This document shows, in pieces, positions 62,642 to 64,000 of a DNA stretch of 64,000 bases. The position numbers and the translations under genes were made by a program. The notes under the pieces were generated by a model, which made no database searches, was not told the origin of the DNA, and worked only from the letters and a program-made list of their open reading frames with translations. Origin of the DNA: an uncultured Pelagibacteraceae bacterium (GTDB lineage Bacteria > Pseudomonadota > Alphaproteobacteria > Pelagibacterales > Pelagibacteraceae); contig CACPFN010000002.1 of NCBI GenBank assembly GCA_902633185.1, forward strand, positions 55,158 to 119,157. The letters are read 5' to 3'. The stretch's first letter is position 1. The number at the start of each line of letters is the position of its first letter.

Positions 62642-63712
62642 ATGAATAAAAGCCCAATAATATTAGGAATTGAGACAAGTTGTGATGAAACATCGGTTTC
62701 AATTATTCAAGATAACGATAGTGGTATACCAAAAATTTTATCAAATATAGTTTCAAGTCAATTTGACATTCATAAAGAATTTGGGGGTGTTGTGCCAGAA
62801 TTAGCAGCAAGGTCACATGTTGAAAAAATTAATTTAATTGCAAAAAAAGCTTTAGAGGAAAGTGGTATAAGCCTTGATAAAGTATCTGCTGTTGCAGCAA
62901 CATCTGGACCTGGATTAATAATATGTCTTAGTGTTGGTTTAAATTTTGCAAAATCGCTTGCATCATCTTTAAATGTTCCATTTATTGGTGTTAATCATCT
63001 AGAGGGTCATGCTTTAAGTCCAAAGCTTCACACTAATATTAGTTATCCTTATTTACTTCTTCTGATTTCAGGAGGGCATAGTCAATTTTTAAGTGTGAAT
63101 GGATTGGGTAATTATAGAAGATTAGGAACTACAATTGATGATGCTCTAGGAGAAGCATTCGATAAAACTGCAAAACTTTTAGGAATAGAGTTTCCAGGTG
63201 GTCCTAAGTTAGAAAAATTTGCAGAAAAAGGTGATCCAAATAAATTTAAATTACCTAAACCAATAATAAATAAAGGTGGATGCAATTTATCTTTTGCTGG
63301 ACTTAAAACTGCAATACTAAGAATAACGAAAAATATAAATTCAGAACAAGAAAAATATGATTTAGCAGCCTCTTTTCAAAAAACTATTGAAGAAATATTA
63401 TATATTAAATCTAAAATTGCTTTTAAAGAGTTTTTAAAAAACTCTATTAGTAAGAAATCTTTTGTTATTGCGGGAGGGGTTGCGGCGAACAGAGGAATAA
63501 GAAAAAAACTAATTCAATTGAGTAACGAGAACAATTTCGAAGCGATTTTTCCAGACATTAATTTATGTGGAGATAATGCAGCTATGATTGGCTTGGTTGG
63601 ACTAGAAAAATATAAACTAAAAAAATTTGATAATATGGATTTAGAAGCAAGTCCAAGATTAGCTTTGGATAAAAATGCTAGTTTTTTAAAAGGTTCTGGC
63701 GTTAAGATTTAG
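62642..63712 (+). CDS. tsaD: tRNA N6-adenosine threonylcarbamoyltransferase TsaD
   Basis: Transfers threonylcarbamoyl to A37 of ANN-decoding tRNAs with TsaB and TsaE. 356 residues. LGIETSCDETSVSII at residue 8, GGVVPELAARSHVEKI near 49 with a metal His, GVNHLEGHALSP near 117 with the iron/zinc histidines, LLISGGHSQFL near 142, and GGVAANRGIRKKL near 278. The conserved C-terminal metal Asp is in CGDNAAMIGLVG near 306. Divergent from hemC with 58 bases between. Confidence 0.97.
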   Translation: MNKSPIILGIETSCDETSVSIIQDNDSGIPKILSNIVSSQFDIHKEFGGVVPELAARSHVEKINLIAKKALEESGISLDKVSAVAATSGPGLIICLSVGLNFAKSLASSLNVPFIGVNHLEGHALSPKLHTNISYPYLLLLISGGHSQFLSVNGLGNYRRLGTTIDDALGEAFDKTAKLLGIEFPGGPKLEKFAEKGDPNKFKLPKPIINKGGCNLSFAGLKTAILRITKNINSEQEKYDLAASFQKTIEEILYIKSKIAFKEFLKNSISKKSFVIAGGVAANRGIRKKLIQLSNENNFEAIFPDINLCGDNAAMIGLVGLEKYKLKKFDNMDLEASPRLALDKNASFLKGSGVKI

Positions 63713-63721
63713 AGAAATTTA

Positions 63722-64000
63722 TTAATCAATTTCTTTTATTTTAGTAAATTTAGATAAAATTAAATTTCCTCTTTTTACATAATAAAAATCTTTTCCCTTA
63801 TATATATCAAAGCACGTTCTCTTGTCATTTTTATTGAAACTTGATTTATTGGTCATAATTAAATAATGAGCATCTGAGGCATTTGTAACTCTAAATTTTT
63901 TATATCTTCGAGACAAGTAATGAGCTGCAACATTAGGGTCACCACCACAAACACCAATATTGAAATTTTTTGGTTCTTTTCCATCAATTGTATCTGGCAA
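63722..64000 (-). CDS. C-terminal end of an unrecognised protein (partial)
   Basis: At least 92 residues; the frame is open to the window edge, where the codon is TTG and probably internal. Sequence shows FNIGVCGGDPNVAAHYLSRR, SDAHYLIMTNKSSF and RTCFDIYKGKDFYYVKRG. The tail looks like a small alpha/beta module after a larger, unseen part, perhaps a membrane glycosyltransferase, but I cannot identify it. Converges on tsaD with 9 bases between. Confidence 0.7.
   Translation of the reverse strand: MPDTIDGKEPKNFNIGVCGGDPNVAAHYLSRRYKKFRVTNASDAHYLIMTNKSSFNKNDKRTCFDIYKGKDFYYVKRGNLILSKFTKIKEID

Noticed and set aside
63998..64000. TTG as start codon of the last partial gene
   Set aside because: It lies at the window edge; the conserved-looking frame continues past it, so it is probably internal.

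Overview
The window looks like a chromosomal segment of a SAR11-clade alphaproteobacterium (Candidatus Pelagibacter or a close relative). I infer this from very AT-rich DNA, extreme compaction (no stretch without a gene exceeds about 170 bases, and many genes overlap by 1-17 bases), short intergenic regions, and a gene set typical of that clade: DmdB/DmdC-like DMSP genes, TRAP and ABC uptake systems with few regulators, DUF2794, an IalB-like protein and a photolyase-family pair. I saw no tRNA, rRNA, insertion sequence, prophage, CRISPR or toxin-antitoxin locus. Species assignment is inference; no database was searched.

Layout. (1) 1-9600, minus strand: one long run ffh-rpsP-trmD-rplS-leuC-leuD-leuB-dmdC-like-dmdB-like, covering protein targeting, ribosomal proteins, leucine synthesis and methylmercaptopropionate (DMSP) catabolism. 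rimM, usually between rpsP and trmD, is absent, and S16 and L19 carry charged low-complexity tails. A GC-rich, highly structured leader of about 105 nt precedes ffh and is the best candidate here for an undescribed element. (2) 9651-11392, plus strand: dapF-ftsY. (3) 11385-14896, minus: a small secreted protein, then hydrolase, DMT exporter and MFS genes. (4) 14927-19043, plus: gamma-glutamyltransferase, acyl-CoA synthetase and PanE-like reductase, tightly coupled. (5) 19040-23915, minus: a TakP-like TRAP transporter whose large permease has a coiled-coil tail of about 335 residues, with a strong terminator between dctP and dctQM. (6) 24042-37936, minus: an amidase, an ABC uptake system with two unlike ATPases, and enzymes for 2-hydroxy and 2-oxo acids (alcohol dehydrogenase, D-2-hydroxyacid dehydrogenase, GlcD-like FAD oxidase, aminotransferase, two tandem LldD-like FMN enzymes). 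(7) 37952-42645, minus: a PagL-like outer-membrane protein and ccmCDEFGH for cytochrome c maturation. (8) 42813-49064: hspQ; then yciB and DUF2794; a Bax-inhibitor-1 protein; an aldo/keto reductase, IalB-like protein, argG, a photolyase-like protein without the usual N-terminal domain, and a small Cys-tailed protein. (9) 49066-53947: an acidic beta-helix-like secreted protein, a 42-residue DUF2256 zinc-ribbon gene coupled to a DPRP-type cryptochrome/photolyase, an SDR and a PQQ-type sugar dehydrogenase. (10) 53940-64000: an MBL hydrolase, tesA divergent from a YbbA/YbbP-type ABC exporter with overlapping start codons, then folD-yggT-mscS-hemD-hemC, tsaD and a partial unknown gene.

Together, regions 4-6 form a carbon-acquisition island. 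Two binding-protein-dependent importers sit beside oxidases, a reductase and an aminotransferase that interconvert 2-hydroxy acids, 2-oxo acids and amino acids. The binding-protein genes have strong Shine-Dalgarno sites and are each followed by a GC-rich hairpin, which would favour binding protein over membrane components. Regions 1, 2, 7 and 10 are mainly housekeeping.
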